Source of the DNA: Halanaerobiales bacterium
GTDB lineage: Bacteria; Bacillota; Halanaerobiia; Halanaerobiales; M55B127
Assembly (NCBI GenBank): GCA_021736945.1
Contig: JAIPEX010000005.1
Location: 1 to 43,487, forward strand
Length of the DNA: 43,487 nt
Reading direction: 5' to 3'
Each line of letters begins with the position of its first letter. Position 1 is the stretch's first letter. A model generated the notes under the pieces. The model made no database searches, had not been told where the DNA came from, and saw only the letters and a program-made list of their open reading frames with translations. A program made the translations under genes and the position numbers. Positions 15,066-22,820 of the stretch are shown piece after piece.

Positions 15066-15160
15066 ATTTACAAATTCTATAAATTTTTTATAATTCATAT
15101 TTTCTTCATATTCTCCTCTTATAATTACACTTAACAAATACAAAGAGGGGATGAATACAA

Positions 15161-15715
15161 ATGACGAAATTAATTAATAAAAAAACTTTGGTCTGGATAA
15201 CAATTTTTGGGTTAGTTGGAGTTTTATTTGGTGGAAGTATTAATGTTTTTGCTGAAGGAGACTATGGAGCTCAAGGAGCTAAAAAGGTTGAAAATTATAC
15301 TTTAGAAGATATGCTTATCTATGCTATTCAAGATGAATATTTAGCTAGAGCTGAATATGAACTAATTATGGAAGAATATGGTGAGCAGAGGCCGTTTAGT
15401 AATATTATAGAAGCAGAAGAGTATCATATAGAATTATTGAAGCCGTTGTTTGAAAAATATAATGTAGAGATGCCAGCTGATACTTCTGAAAAGCACGTAG
15501 TAGTACCTGACAGTTTAGAAACGGCTTTTAAAACTGGAGTTCAAGCTGAAGTAGACAATATTGAAATGTATAAAAAGTTTTTAGAAAAGGATTTGCCTGA
15601 AGATGTAAAAAATATATTCGAGCAATTGAAGAGAGGATCTGAAAATCATTTAACTGCTTTTGAACGAGGCTTGGAACGACCAAATAATGGGCGAAGAAAT
15701 CGGAGAAACAAATAA
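15161..15715 (+). CDS. Secreted DUF2202 ferritin-like protein
   Basis: AGAGGGG precedes the ATG, and the product has 184 residues. Residues 1-32 form a signal peptide (basic start, hydrophobic LVWITIFGLVGVLFGG, VFA before the likely cleavage). The mature part matches the DUF2202 pattern of four-helix ferritin-like proteins: EDMLIYAIQDEYLARAEYE, IIEAEEYHIELLKPLF, then VQAEVDNIEMYKKFL and GSENHLTAFERGL. The repeated Glu and ExxH residues could bind two iron atoms, although DUF2202 activity is not established. The tail is Arg/Asn-rich. It appears to be cargo unrelated to DNA transfer. Confidence 0.75.
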   Translation: MTKLINKKTLVWITIFGLVGVLFGGSINVFAEGDYGAQGAKKVENYTLEDMLIYAIQDEYLARAEYELIMEEYGEQRPFSNIIEAEEYHIELLKPLFEKYNVEMPADTSEKHVVVPDSLETAFKTGVQAEVDNIEMYKKFLEKDLPEDVKNIFEQLKRGSENHLTAFERGLERPNNGRRNRRNK

Positions 15716-15855
15716 CAGGTGAAACTTAATTTAATTTTATCCGTAATATCTTAGGAAATTTTAATTAAAGCTTTGATTTAGATGGAAAAGTTTAGCGTTT
15801 TAATATATAGATGTAAACTAAACAAAATGGGAAATAAAAGGAGATGTTTATTATT

Positions 15856-16305
15856 ATGAAAAATTTATTAGTCGGTTTACTTGTTTGTACTTTAATTGTT
15901 GGTGCTTTTAGTGTAGTAGGATTGGCTCAGGGTGGTCCTAATGGTAATGGTGGTAAAGGTAATGGCGGAAATAATGTTCAAGCTAAAGGTAATGGAAATA
16001 GCAACGTTAATGGTGTTCAAGAAAGAGATAGAGAGCAGGTTCATATTGATGATCCTCTCTATCAAAATGTTGAAGATTTAAGTGAACTTAGTGAAGATGA
16101 AATAGAAGCATTTAATCAATTAAAAGAAGACTTTTTTGATGATAGAGACAGTATTGTTGATGAATTAAGAGAAAAAAGACAGGATTTAAATTATAGTTCT
16201 GGTGAAGAAACATCTGAGCTGGAAAAAGAAATTGAAGAATTAGAAGCTGAATTAGATGAGTTAAGAGAAGAGCATATTGATGAAGTTGAAAAATTGGTTG
16301 AATAA
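15856..16305 (+). CDS. Small secreted Gly/Asn-rich protein with acidic coiled coil
   Basis: The ATG at 15856 is preferred over the in-frame 15844 because the AAAAGGAG site would otherwise touch the start. The 149-residue product begins with a signal peptide (KNLLVGLLVCTLIVGAFSVVGLAQ). It continues with a low-complexity Gly/Asn stretch (about residues 27-55) and ends in a strongly acidic amphipathic helix of about 80 residues (ELEKEIEELEAELDELREEH) that likely forms a coiled coil. No family is recognised. It follows the DUF2202 gene by 140 bp, and both are exported, so they may act together at the cell surface. Two terminators follow. Confidence 0.55.
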   Translation: MKNLLVGLLVCTLIVGAFSVVGLAQGGPNGNGGKGNGGNNVQAKGNGNSNVNGVQERDREQVHIDDPLYQNVEDLSELSEDEIEAFNQLKEDFFDDRDSIVDELREKRQDLNYSSGEETSELEKEIEELEAELDELREEHIDEVEKLVE

Positions 16306-16355
16306 TTGATTTTTATAAAGACAGAATATTTGGTTTAGCACCGATTATTATAGGC

Positions 16356-16384
16356 GCTCCCACTATTTGAGTGGGGGCTTTTTA
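16356..16384 (+). terminator. Intrinsic terminator, first of a tandem pair
   Basis: GCTCCCACT (16356-16364) pairs with AGTGGGGGC (16370-16378), followed by T residues. It ends the secreted-protein transcript. Confidence 0.85.
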
Positions 16385-16405
16385 ATTAGATATTTTTTAG
16401 AAGAG

Positions 16406-16435
16406 GTCTCGCAGACAATCTGTGAGGCTTTTTTT
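16406..16435 (+). terminator. Intrinsic terminator, second of a tandem pair
   Basis: GTCTCGCAGA pairs over 10 bp with TCTGTGAGGC around a three-base loop, followed by seven T. It may be the terminator left over from the region ahead of the broken ardC copy. Confidence 0.85.
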
Positions 16436-16488
16436 ATTGGTAAACTTTTTTTATAAACTACTTCTTTTATAAGGTGGTTATACCCTAT

Positions 16489-16991
16489 TGTCTAAAGATG
16501 AATTTATGAACTTCAAGCTAGTATATGTATTTGATGTTTTTCAGACCGTCGGCAAAAAGATCCCCTAGTGGGAAATAGAGATACCTGAAACAAATAATAA
16601 TCTTCTTGATCCCCTCTTATCATATGTATCAAAAGAAGGGATAAACGTTGATTACAAGGTTCGCAGAATCGGTCTAAATCGCTATGAGGGTGGTAATTGC
16701 CCTAAAAGTTAATGAACAAATCGCTGTATTAGCCCATGAGATAGCTCATGAGAAGTCCACTATGAATATAAAGATAGTGAGTTAAGCAAAGAGATTGTGG
16801 AATTGGAAGCAGAAGCTACAGCTTTTGTTGTGATGGAGTATTTTAATGTTGAAATAACATCAGAAAAGTATTTAGCTTTGTATAAGAAAAGTCATAACTT
16901 AATAAATAGTTTTAAAAGAATAAATAGTGTCAGTCAGGAAATAATAAAGGTCATCTTATCACAACAAAAAGTTGTGTATAATCAACGATAA
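16489..16991 (+). pseudogene. Broken second ardC-like gene
   Basis: The first readable frame gives FMNFKLVYVFDVFQTVGKKI then an in-frame TAG, and it continues to match the intact ArdC at 14141 (residues about 114-165). A frame change follows. AHEIAHEK keeps the metal motif, and a final frame gives LEAEATAFVVMEYFNVE to the end, nearly identical to the intact copy. The N-terminal domain, about 110 residues, is gone. It is therefore a truncated, stop- and frameshift-bearing paralogue, evidence of duplication or of a second element that inserted here. Confidence 0.85.
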
Positions 16992-17013
16992 TGTGGTATC
17001 TATAACTTTTTAA

Positions 17014-17042
17014 TTGCAACTGTTCATAATGGTGTGTATAAT
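17014..17042 (+). promoter_or_regulatory. Extended -10 promoter of the recombinase gene
   Basis: TTGCAA (17014-17019), a 17-bp spacer and TATAAT (17037-17042) preceded by TGTG form a strong vegetative promoter 51 bp from the recombinase start. The sequence GTGTATAATCA also occurs near 16974, next to a CACAAC/GTTGTG hairpin, so a second promoter-like copy exists. Confidence 0.7.
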
Positions 17043-17092
17043 CATTGATTTTCCATAAAATAGATGACTATTAACAAAACGGAGGTTTTATT

Positions 17093-17635
17093 ATGCCAAA
17101 TAGAAAAATTCCAGATATTTTAACTGAAGATGAACAAAGAAAGCTATTAGAAGTGTTTAATATTCGTTATCTCTCATCACATAGAAATAAGGTGATGATT
17201 AAATTAATGCTTAATACGGGTTTAAGACTTTCGGAAGTTATTGAACTCAAGTGGAAAGATATTAATCTACAAACTGGTAAGCTTAAGGTGGTCGAAGGTA
17301 AAGGTGGTAAAGATAGAATGCTGTGGATCAATCAATCGACTTTAAAGAGCCTGAGGGATTGGTGTGATAGACAGTTTGAAGATATAGGAGAAACTAAACG
17401 AGTGTTCACCACTCGTGGTGGAAATAAATTAAAACCAGCAGATATAAGAAAGATGGTATACACTTATACTGAAAAGGCAGGTATAACCGATAAAAACATT
17501 TCACCGCATACATTCAGACATACCTTTGCTACTGACCTTCTAAGAGAAACTAAAAATTTAAGACTTGTTCAGAAGGCCTTAGGTTATAGTAATATTTCTA
17601 CAACCCAGATTTATACTCATATAGTTGATGACTAA
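17093..17635 (+). CDS. Short tyrosine recombinase, catalytic domain only
   Basis: ACGGAGG precedes the ATG, and the product has 180 residues. The catalytic domain is complete up to the nucleophile: Arg45 (TGLRLSEVIEL), Lys70/73 (GKGGKDR), His139 and Arg142 (HTFRHTFATDLL), and Tyr174 (TTQIYTH). The usual His/Trp of LGH is Tyr165 here (LGYSN). The N-terminal core-binding (SAM-like) domain of XerC/D-type enzymes is missing, and no remnant lies upstream. The frame continues after the TAA (17633-17635) for 11 sense codons (MEEALKNFRNE), which looks like the normal end of such proteins, so a late stop trimmed the tail. It may be a defective or specialised integrase for this element. Confidence 0.8.
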   Translation: MPNRKIPDILTEDEQRKLLEVFNIRYLSSHRNKVMIKLMLNTGLRLSEVIELKWKDINLQTGKLKVVEGKGGKDRMLWINQSTLKSLRDWCDRQFEDIGETKRVFTTRGGNKLKPADIRKMVYTYTEKAGITDKNISPHTFRHTFATDLLRETKNLRLVQKALGYSNISTTQIYTHIVDD

Positions 17636-17692
17636 ATGGAAGAGGCTCTGAAAAATTTTAGAAATGAATAGATTAGATATATTTGCGTCCTT

Positions 17693-17730
17693 AAAGGAAC
17701 ATTTTTTATTTTATTGAATACTATTAAATA
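17693..17730. repeat. 38-bp imperfect direct repeat, left copy
   Basis: Identical to 21305-21342 at 34 of 38 positions, including AAAGGAACA and ATTTTATTGAATA. It lies between the recombinase gene and the unknown gene at 17924, just outside the Thoeris block. Confidence 0.7.
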
Positions 17731-17923
17731 AGCAAGGTAGATGAAACTTATTCAAACACTCAGAATAAAATATAAAAACCATTTGAAGTTGTGTTTTATG
17801 TTAGTATTGCTTTTAGACAAGTTGGTCTTCCATTCAAAAAAATGTTTGGGAACAAGAGGTTAAATAAAATAAGAATTAATTCATAATGAAAAGAAAATAA
17901 ATTTAATTTAAGGAGGGCTGATA

Positions 17924-18547
17924 TTGTCTGCAGAAAACAACAATTCTAATAAAAAAATTGATAAACTATTAATACAACTTGCTTTTTCTCCAGTAAAAAA
18001 AATCGATTATTGTTTATACTATTTGAATTTTTTAAATAATAATTATAGGCCAAAACAAAATATAAATTTTAAATTAAAATTAAAAATTAAAAATATAAAT
18101 GATAAAAACTTTCCTGGAGGTAAAATCAAAAACATAAGTTTTCGTGGTGAAGGCATAGGAACTTTAATTCGCTCAATAAACAAAGTTTATGAAATTAAAA
18201 AATTGAATCCTAATGAAGAAACAACAATTTATCTTGATAAAAAATGTTCTCCACTAAAAGGGATGGTATGGTTTAATTGTGATATTAAATCAATAAAAGA
18301 AGACCAGAAAATTAAAACTTATCAAAAAAATGTCAAAGACGAGCTTTATGACAATTCTCCTAATAAGTGGGGTGACTCCTTTTTAATCAAAGGTGAAATG
18401 GAAAGAAACCAAAAAATCACTAACAAACTCATAACCTTATTAACTTTATTAACTTTATTAGAAGGAATTTTCGGATTAAGCGAAATATGGAATGGATTTT
18501 TTAATATAATAAGCAAACTGGTTTCATTGATAGATCAAGGTTTATAA
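17924..18547 (+). CDS. Unknown protein with C-terminal membrane segment
   Basis: A TTG start follows AAGGAGGG with good spacing, and the product has 207 residues. Residues about 40-140 are beta-rich and basic (NINFKLKLKIKNIND, FPGGKIKNISFRGEGIGTLI), like an immunoglobulin-type sandwich. Residues about 170-205 are hydrophobic (LITLLTLLTLLEGIFGL and FFNIISKLVSLI), suggesting one or two C-terminal membrane segments with no signal peptide, so the protein is probably tail-anchored. The TTATTAACTT motif repeats within the membrane segment. No family is recognised. Its place at the edge of a defence island invites a role as a membrane effector, but nothing proves it. Confidence 0.55.
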   Translation: MSAENNNSNKKIDKLLIQLAFSPVKKIDYCLYYLNFLNNNYRPKQNINFKLKLKIKNINDKNFPGGKIKNISFRGEGIGTLIRSINKVYEIKKLNPNEETTIYLDKKCSPLKGMVWFNCDIKSIKEDQKIKTYQKNVKDELYDNSPNKWGDSFLIKGEMERNQKITNKLITLLTLLTLLEGIFGLSEIWNGFFNIISKLVSLIDQGL

Positions 18548-19131
18548 TTTACTATTAGAGAATATAATTTGCTAAGATATTCCACTTGAAATTGGTGAAA
18601 AATAAAAAGATTGACAAATGAAATTAACTAGAATATATAAAGTGAATGTACTTTCTTCACCACAATTCAATTTAACTTAGTAGGTTTAATTATGATAAAA
18701 TAATTAAAGATTTATTTAGCATTTTTTGAAATTTATCTTAAGAAGATAGAAAAAAATTATTCAAGATTGATTAACACTCTACTTCAATATAAGTCTGCTG
18801 TATTTTAAGAAAACCAACATTTAAAGCCAATAAAACCTTATTAGGTTTGTCATAACTCAAATTATATTTTGCAAGTTGAGTACATTAATTATTTAACAAA
18901 TGTTAAATTTTCTATAAATAATGAGGTTTAAAAAGGCTAGCTACTCTGTCTAACATGGGATTAGTGATATCTGAACTCTAGGATAAGTGACAATGATGAC
19001 TTATGTTAGTCGAATATTGTTTTTAAAAACAAGTCAAGCTATATCGGATAAGAGATCAGACGTAGCAAAGCTCAGTGACGTTAGATGAAATGATTTATTT
19101 ATTGGTGGTTAATAAAATGAAAGGTGGTATT
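18548..19131. other. Leader region of the Thoeris operon
   Basis: There is no gene in 584 bp. It contains the consensus promoter at 18611, a segment at 18649-18686 resembling part of the 65-bp dispersed repeat (CTTTC, CACCACAA, AACTTAGT in order), and a perfect 16-bp palindrome TTGTTTTTAAAAACAA at 19017-19032, a possible operator near thsA. Confidence 0.4.
18611..18639 (+). promoter_or_regulatory. Consensus promoter with no gene directly downstream
   Basis: TTGACA (18611-18616), 17 bp, then TATATA (18634-18639). A GTGAA/TTCAC hairpin lies right at the expected RNA start. The nearest gene is thsA, almost 500 bp away, so it makes either a long leader or a small RNA. Confidence 0.55.
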
Positions 19132-19974
19132 ATGCTAAATAAAATAAATATTGGAATAAAAAGAGACACAAAAAAAGCCTTTTTATCAATTATATTTAGT
19201 TATACATTTTTATGGTCAATTATTGAACCTAGTATTCGTTTTTTAAACTTTAATGTGGTAGGCATATGGAAGTATTTAGTTTTATTACTATGTAGTATTA
19301 TAGTTGGTTTATATAGAGTTTTTCCAAAAGATGAAATTCAATTTTTTCTTAAAAATACAAATACAAAAATAAAAATAAAGTTTGGAGATGTTTTTGAGGA
19401 AGATACCAATATAGCAATAGCCGTAAATGAATTTTTTGATAGCAAAATTGGAAAACCTGTGTCTCCAAAATCATTGCATGGGATTATTATTAAAGAAATA
19501 TTAGGAAATAAAAAAGAAATTTTTGATAAGGCAGTAAAAGAGGAATTAAAAAATAAAGAATATATAAAAGTCAATAGAAAAATTGGAAAAATTAAAAAAT
19601 ATGATATTGGGACTACAGTTCCACTAAAATTTAGAGACCAAAAATATTTTTTATTTGCTTTATCAAAAACTGATGAAAATCATAAAGCTTATTCCAATGC
19701 CAAATTATTATTAAAATCACTTGATGGATTATGGAGAAAGACTAGAGTTGAATCAAATGGAATGCCATTAAGCATTCCCTTAGTAGGTACTGGATTATCT
19801 GGAATTGGTTTACCACCTATGCAAATTATAGAATTAATTTTAATTTCAATATTGTCTGCATCTAAAAAACAAGAAATTACTAGTGAGATAAAATTAGTAA
19901 TTTCTCCTGTCTTTTTTGAAAAAGTTAACTTGAATTTAATTAATCAATATTGGGGGGAGAGCAATGGCTTATAG
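19132..19974 (+). CDS. thsA: Thoeris ThsA, transmembrane-macro-domain type
   Basis: The ATG at 19132 with AAAGGTGG is chosen; the frame opens earlier (19075) without a start signal. The 280-residue product has two membrane helices near residues 16-35 and 47-64 (AFLSIIFSYTFLWSII and YLVLLLCSIIVGLY), then a cytoplasmic macro-like domain with VPLKFR, an acidic turn, and the ligand loop IPLVGTGLSGIGLPP. This is the TM-macro (DUF6430-like) ThsA of type II Thoeris. In published work on that type, an ADP-ribose-type signal made by the TIR partner binds the macro domain and activates membrane-damaging cell suicide during phage infection. It overlaps thsB by 11 bp. Confidence 0.75.
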   Translation: MLNKINIGIKRDTKKAFLSIIFSYTFLWSIIEPSIRFLNFNVVGIWKYLVLLLCSIIVGLYRVFPKDEIQFFLKNTNTKIKIKFGDVFEEDTNIAIAVNEFFDSKIGKPVSPKSLHGIIIKEILGNKKEIFDKAVKEELKNKEYIKVNRKIGKIKKYDIGTTVPLKFRDQKYFLFALSKTDENHKAYSNAKLLLKSLDGLWRKTRVESNGMPLSIPLVGTGLSGIGLPPMQIIELILISILSASKKQEITSEIKLVISPVFFEKVNLNLINQYWGESNGL

Positions 19975-20521
19975 AAATGGGACATATATTGCCTTTCATG
20001 CTGATGGGACTAATATTCCTTGTGATTCTGATATTAAATATTATAATTTGATAAAAGCTTGGACTTCTAAAAAAGAAGATCAATTTTCTTTTATTAATAG
20101 TCATGAAAAAACTAATGCAGTAAGAGATAGTAGTAAAAAAAGAACTTTGGAAAGAAGATTAAAAAAAAGATTAAGAAATTCTAAAAATATGGTTCTTATT
20201 TTAGGTGAAACGACTAAAAATGATAGAGATTGGATTCCGTTTGAAATAAGTTATGCTGTAGATAAATGTAAGATACCTATAATAGTTGCTTATATAAATT
20301 ATGAATATATAACCGCTCCAAAACAGTTTTCATATTTGTGGCCTGAATCTTTAAAAGAACGAATAAAAAGAGGAACATTATCAGCTATTCATATTCCATT
20401 TAAAAAAGCTCCCTTATCTGATGCTATTTCACAATTTGATTATAATAATAAACCTAAAGGGGGTTCATTAGGAATTTATTCAAAAGATGCATATAGATCA
20501 TTTGGAATTAATATCAAATAA
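19964..20521 (+). CDS. thsB: Thoeris ThsB, TIR-like NAD-consuming sensor
   Basis: A GGGGGAGAG site inside the end of thsA precedes the ATG, and the product has 185 residues. It matches the MTH538/ThsB TIR-like family: YIAFHADG strand at residues 7-14, a long basic helix (KKRTLERRLKKRLRNSKNMV), MVLILGETTKNDRDWIPFE, and EISYAVDKCKIPIIVAYI, with the conserved W-x-x-x-E before a helix. ThsB senses infection and converts NAD+ into an ADP-ribose-derived signal for ThsA. The 11-bp overlap shows the two are one translationally coupled operon. Confidence 0.8.
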   Translation: MAYRNGTYIAFHADGTNIPCDSDIKYYNLIKAWTSKKEDQFSFINSHEKTNAVRDSSKKRTLERRLKKRLRNSKNMVLILGETTKNDRDWIPFEISYAVDKCKIPIIVAYINYEYITAPKQFSYLWPESLKERIKRGTLSAIHIPFKKAPLSDAISQFDYNNKPKGGSLGIYSKDAYRSFGINIK

Positions 20522-20926
20522 ATTAATTTCGCTCAAAATTGAATTAGAGACATCAAGGCTAGAAGGATAGGTGAAGGTTAGAATTACATATCTAAGTTTT
20601 AGAGGTGGGACAAGTTATAGGAGAGTTGAGCAAGAAGTCAAGGATGTTATACTAGATAATGACTAAAGAAAACAAATTCATTAATATTTTGTCGGATAAT
20701 AACTTTAAGAAATGATATTGCACACTCACAAGGTATAATCAAAAAAATCATGGGGTTGAAAGATATTTTATAGCTTAGGAAATATAGTTAATATTTTATG
20801 ATAGATGCATGGTGCTTATTCCGAGTACAAATACCTATTTAGAAAATATATTTGAATATGTTATCAGTAAAAGAGGCAACCATTTTTAATATCACTACTT
20901 AACCGAGTAAAATAAATATACCTCTT

Positions 20927-20991
20927 TTGTATGTGATTGAGTACTTTTTGCATATAAGCTCCTACTTAAAAACTTTCTTGTCACCACAAAG
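20927..20991. repeat. 65-bp dispersed repeat, copy before BREX
   Basis: An ungapped match to 36919-36983 at 48 of 65 positions, with conserved blocks GTGATTGAGTA and CTTAAAA. Together the copies bracket BREX and the following nuclease gene. Confidence 0.65.
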
Positions 20992-21133
20992 TTTTTGCTA
21001 ACTTAGTGTCAAATAATATCCATGTATTCACAAAAGGTAGTAAGTGATTAAAATTTATCGTTCTTAAGGTTGTCTTAATAGCTTTTACTAAAAATGTCTA
21101 ATAGGATTAAAATTAATATGCTGGAGAAAGCAA

Positions 21134-21163
21134 GGGTACATGCATTTTGTATGTGCCCTTTTT
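21134..21163 (+). terminator. Orphan intrinsic terminator
   Basis: GGGTACAT (21134-21141) pairs with ATGTGCCC (21151-21158), followed by T residues. The nearest upstream gene ends over 600 bp away, so it may end an unannotated RNA or remain from a lost gene. Confidence 0.8.
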
Positions 21164-21304
21164 AATGTATTAGGAGAAGTTTTTTGAAAATATATTTTTT
21201 CTTTCAAGTAGAATTACATTTATAAATAAGCGGATATATATTAAAGAAGAAAAAAATAGATAATGAAAGTTTCTGTCGTATTTAAATAAGTTTGTTGTTT
21301 TCAT

Positions 21305-21342
21305 AAAGGAACAATTATTATTTTATTGAATAATATTAGATA
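21305..21342. repeat. 38-bp imperfect direct repeat, right copy
   Basis: Partner of 17693-17730 (34/38 identity). It lies between Thoeris and BREX. Confidence 0.7.
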
Positions 21343-21474
21343 GGACTTTTAAAAAGATCTACATTTAGATAGTACAAGTTTCAATTAATTTCGAAGGCAA
21401 ATATGCGTAAAGTAAAAGCTTTTTAACTTATTTTTTAATAAAAGATAAATCAAAATTCCAAATGAGGTGATTTC

Positions 21475-22257
21475 ATGAAGAAGTATAATACAGCAATTAA
21501 TATTTTAGGAAGTATTTCAGATTTAAATGTAATCATGGAAACTATTAGATCTTTTAAAGAAAATGGATTAGAAGATACCAAAGAAGAATTTATAGATGGT
21601 AATGCTTTTGGATATAATATCACTAGCAGTAGAAAACGGTTTTTTACTTTAATAAAAAAGTTATTCTTAAAGAATTCAGACCTTCCAGCCAATCAATTTT
21701 TTATAAACAGTATTGTTAATAGTGCTCCCTCTAATTCTTTCAAAAGACAATTAATATATTTAGAAACTTTCCGAAAAAATGAACTTTTTGCTGATATAAC
21801 TTCAAATTTAATTTTTAAGAAATTTCACGAAAACAGAAGATTAATTGATACTAAGGAGCTTTTTAATTTTCTACTTGATTTTGGAGAATGCACAAAAATA
21901 GAGGGATGGAGTGAAAGCACAATAAAAACTATTTCCTCTAAATATATTTCATTTATGAAGAGAGCTGGGCTTTTTGAAAAAGATAAAGGTTATAAGAGTA
22001 TGATTTCTTATCCCTATCCCGATGAAAAAATGATAACTTATTTAGTATATCTTTTAAAAGCAACAGATATTAGTGATAACGAAGTTTATAATTCGGATTT
22101 ATTTAAAGCTTTAATGCTAACTGAAGATCAAAAGGTGGATTTATTAAAGAAAGGTTCGCTTAAAGGATATTATGACTTTAACTTTACTGGAGCAAGAAAT
22201 GCTACTTTTGAGTTGAATTACAGTAAGGAGGAGATAATAGATGAGCTCTTTGAATAA
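21475..22257 (+). CDS. brxA: BREX protein BrxA
   Basis: GAGGTGA precedes the ATG, and the product has 260 residues. Helical throughout, it matches the DUF1819/BrxA family in size and motifs (GFGYNITSSRKRFFTLIKK-like segment, FRKNELFADITSNLIFKKF, then LLDFGECTKIEGWSESTIKTISSKY). It is the first gene of a type 1 BREX operon, and its end overlaps brxB by 17 bp. BrxA is a small helical DNA-binding component. In studied systems it is needed for, or modulates, phage exclusion. Confidence 0.85.
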   Translation: MKKYNTAINILGSISDLNVIMETIRSFKENGLEDTKEEFIDGNAFGYNITSSRKRFFTLIKKLFLKNSDLPANQFFINSIVNSAPSNSFKRQLIYLETFRKNELFADITSNLIFKKFHENRRLIDTKELFNFLLDFGECTKIEGWSESTIKTISSKYISFMKRAGLFEKDKGYKSMISYPYPDEKMITYLVYLLKATDISDNEVYNSDLFKALMLTEDQKVDLLKKGSLKGYYDFNFTGARNATFELNYSKEEIIDELFE

Positions 22258-22798
22258 AAGCTTGGAAAGTAAATTTAATGATTTAAAATTAGCTATAAAT
22301 GAAGAAAGAGGAAAATGGCCCACAGCTCAAGGGGTTAATGCTCTAATAATAGTTTATTCTCCTGAAGAAGAAAAGAAATATTTTAAGAGAATAGAAGAAG
22401 AATTTAGTGATGAATATATAATAGATCTATCTCAACTATTTATAAAATATATTGATATGTTTGGGTTAGAGACTTTTAAAACAGTATATAAAAATTATCG
22501 GTCTACTTCTGCTTTTATAAATGAAGGTGAAGAAGATAAAGATTTTCTTGATCTAATTTTAGATGAAATAGAAAAAGCTTTAGATTCCGACAAAATGCCT
22601 GTAATTATTAGATCAGGAATTTTATACGGTACAGGTATTAGGAATAAAGATATATTAGAATCAGATATTGTAAATAAAACTAAAAAGCCGTTATTAATAT
22701 TTTATCCAGGAGAAGTTCAAAAAGATATTAATGATAATGAAAAGGTGTTTTTTGTAAATGCTGTAAAGGCAAATGATTACAGAGGACAGCTAATATAA
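22241..22798 (+). CDS. brxB: BREX protein BrxB
   Basis: AAGGAGGAG inside the brxA end precedes the ATG. The 185-residue product fits the DUF1788/BrxB family (PTAQGVNALIIVYSPEEEKKYF start, then SGILYGTGIRNKDILES and KKPLLIFYPGE). It is soluble and alpha/beta. It is coupled to brxA by overlap and followed after 22 bp by brxC. BrxB is a core component with poorly defined biochemistry. Confidence 0.85.
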   Translation: MSSLNKSLESKFNDLKLAINEERGKWPTAQGVNALIIVYSPEEEKKYFKRIEEEFSDEYIIDLSQLFIKYIDMFGLETFKTVYKNYRSTSAFINEGEEDKDFLDLILDEIEKALDSDKMPVIIRSGILYGTGIRNKDILESDIVNKTKKPLLIFYPGEVQKDINDNEKVFFVNAVKANDYRGQLI

Positions 22799-22820
22799 AT
22801 TATTAGGAGGTTTTTACAAG

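Larger units (their letters stand above)
20522..21474. other. Gap between Thoeris and BREX with repeats and an orphan terminator
   Basis: No gene was accepted in 953 bp. A 31-codon frame near 20570-20665 (GTG start, RITYLSFRGGTSYRRVEQEV) might be a gene remnant. The region holds the 65-bp repeat (20927-20991), an intrinsic terminator (21134) with no gene directly upstream, and the right 38-bp repeat (21305). The BREX promoter must lie in its last 200 bp but no consensus stands out. Confidence 0.5.

Noticed and set aside
16950-16990. Match to the 65-bp dispersed repeat (CTTATCACAA block)
   Set aside because: It falls in the tail of the broken ardC gene, where the intact copy has related sequence, so the similarity is coding and not a repeat copy.
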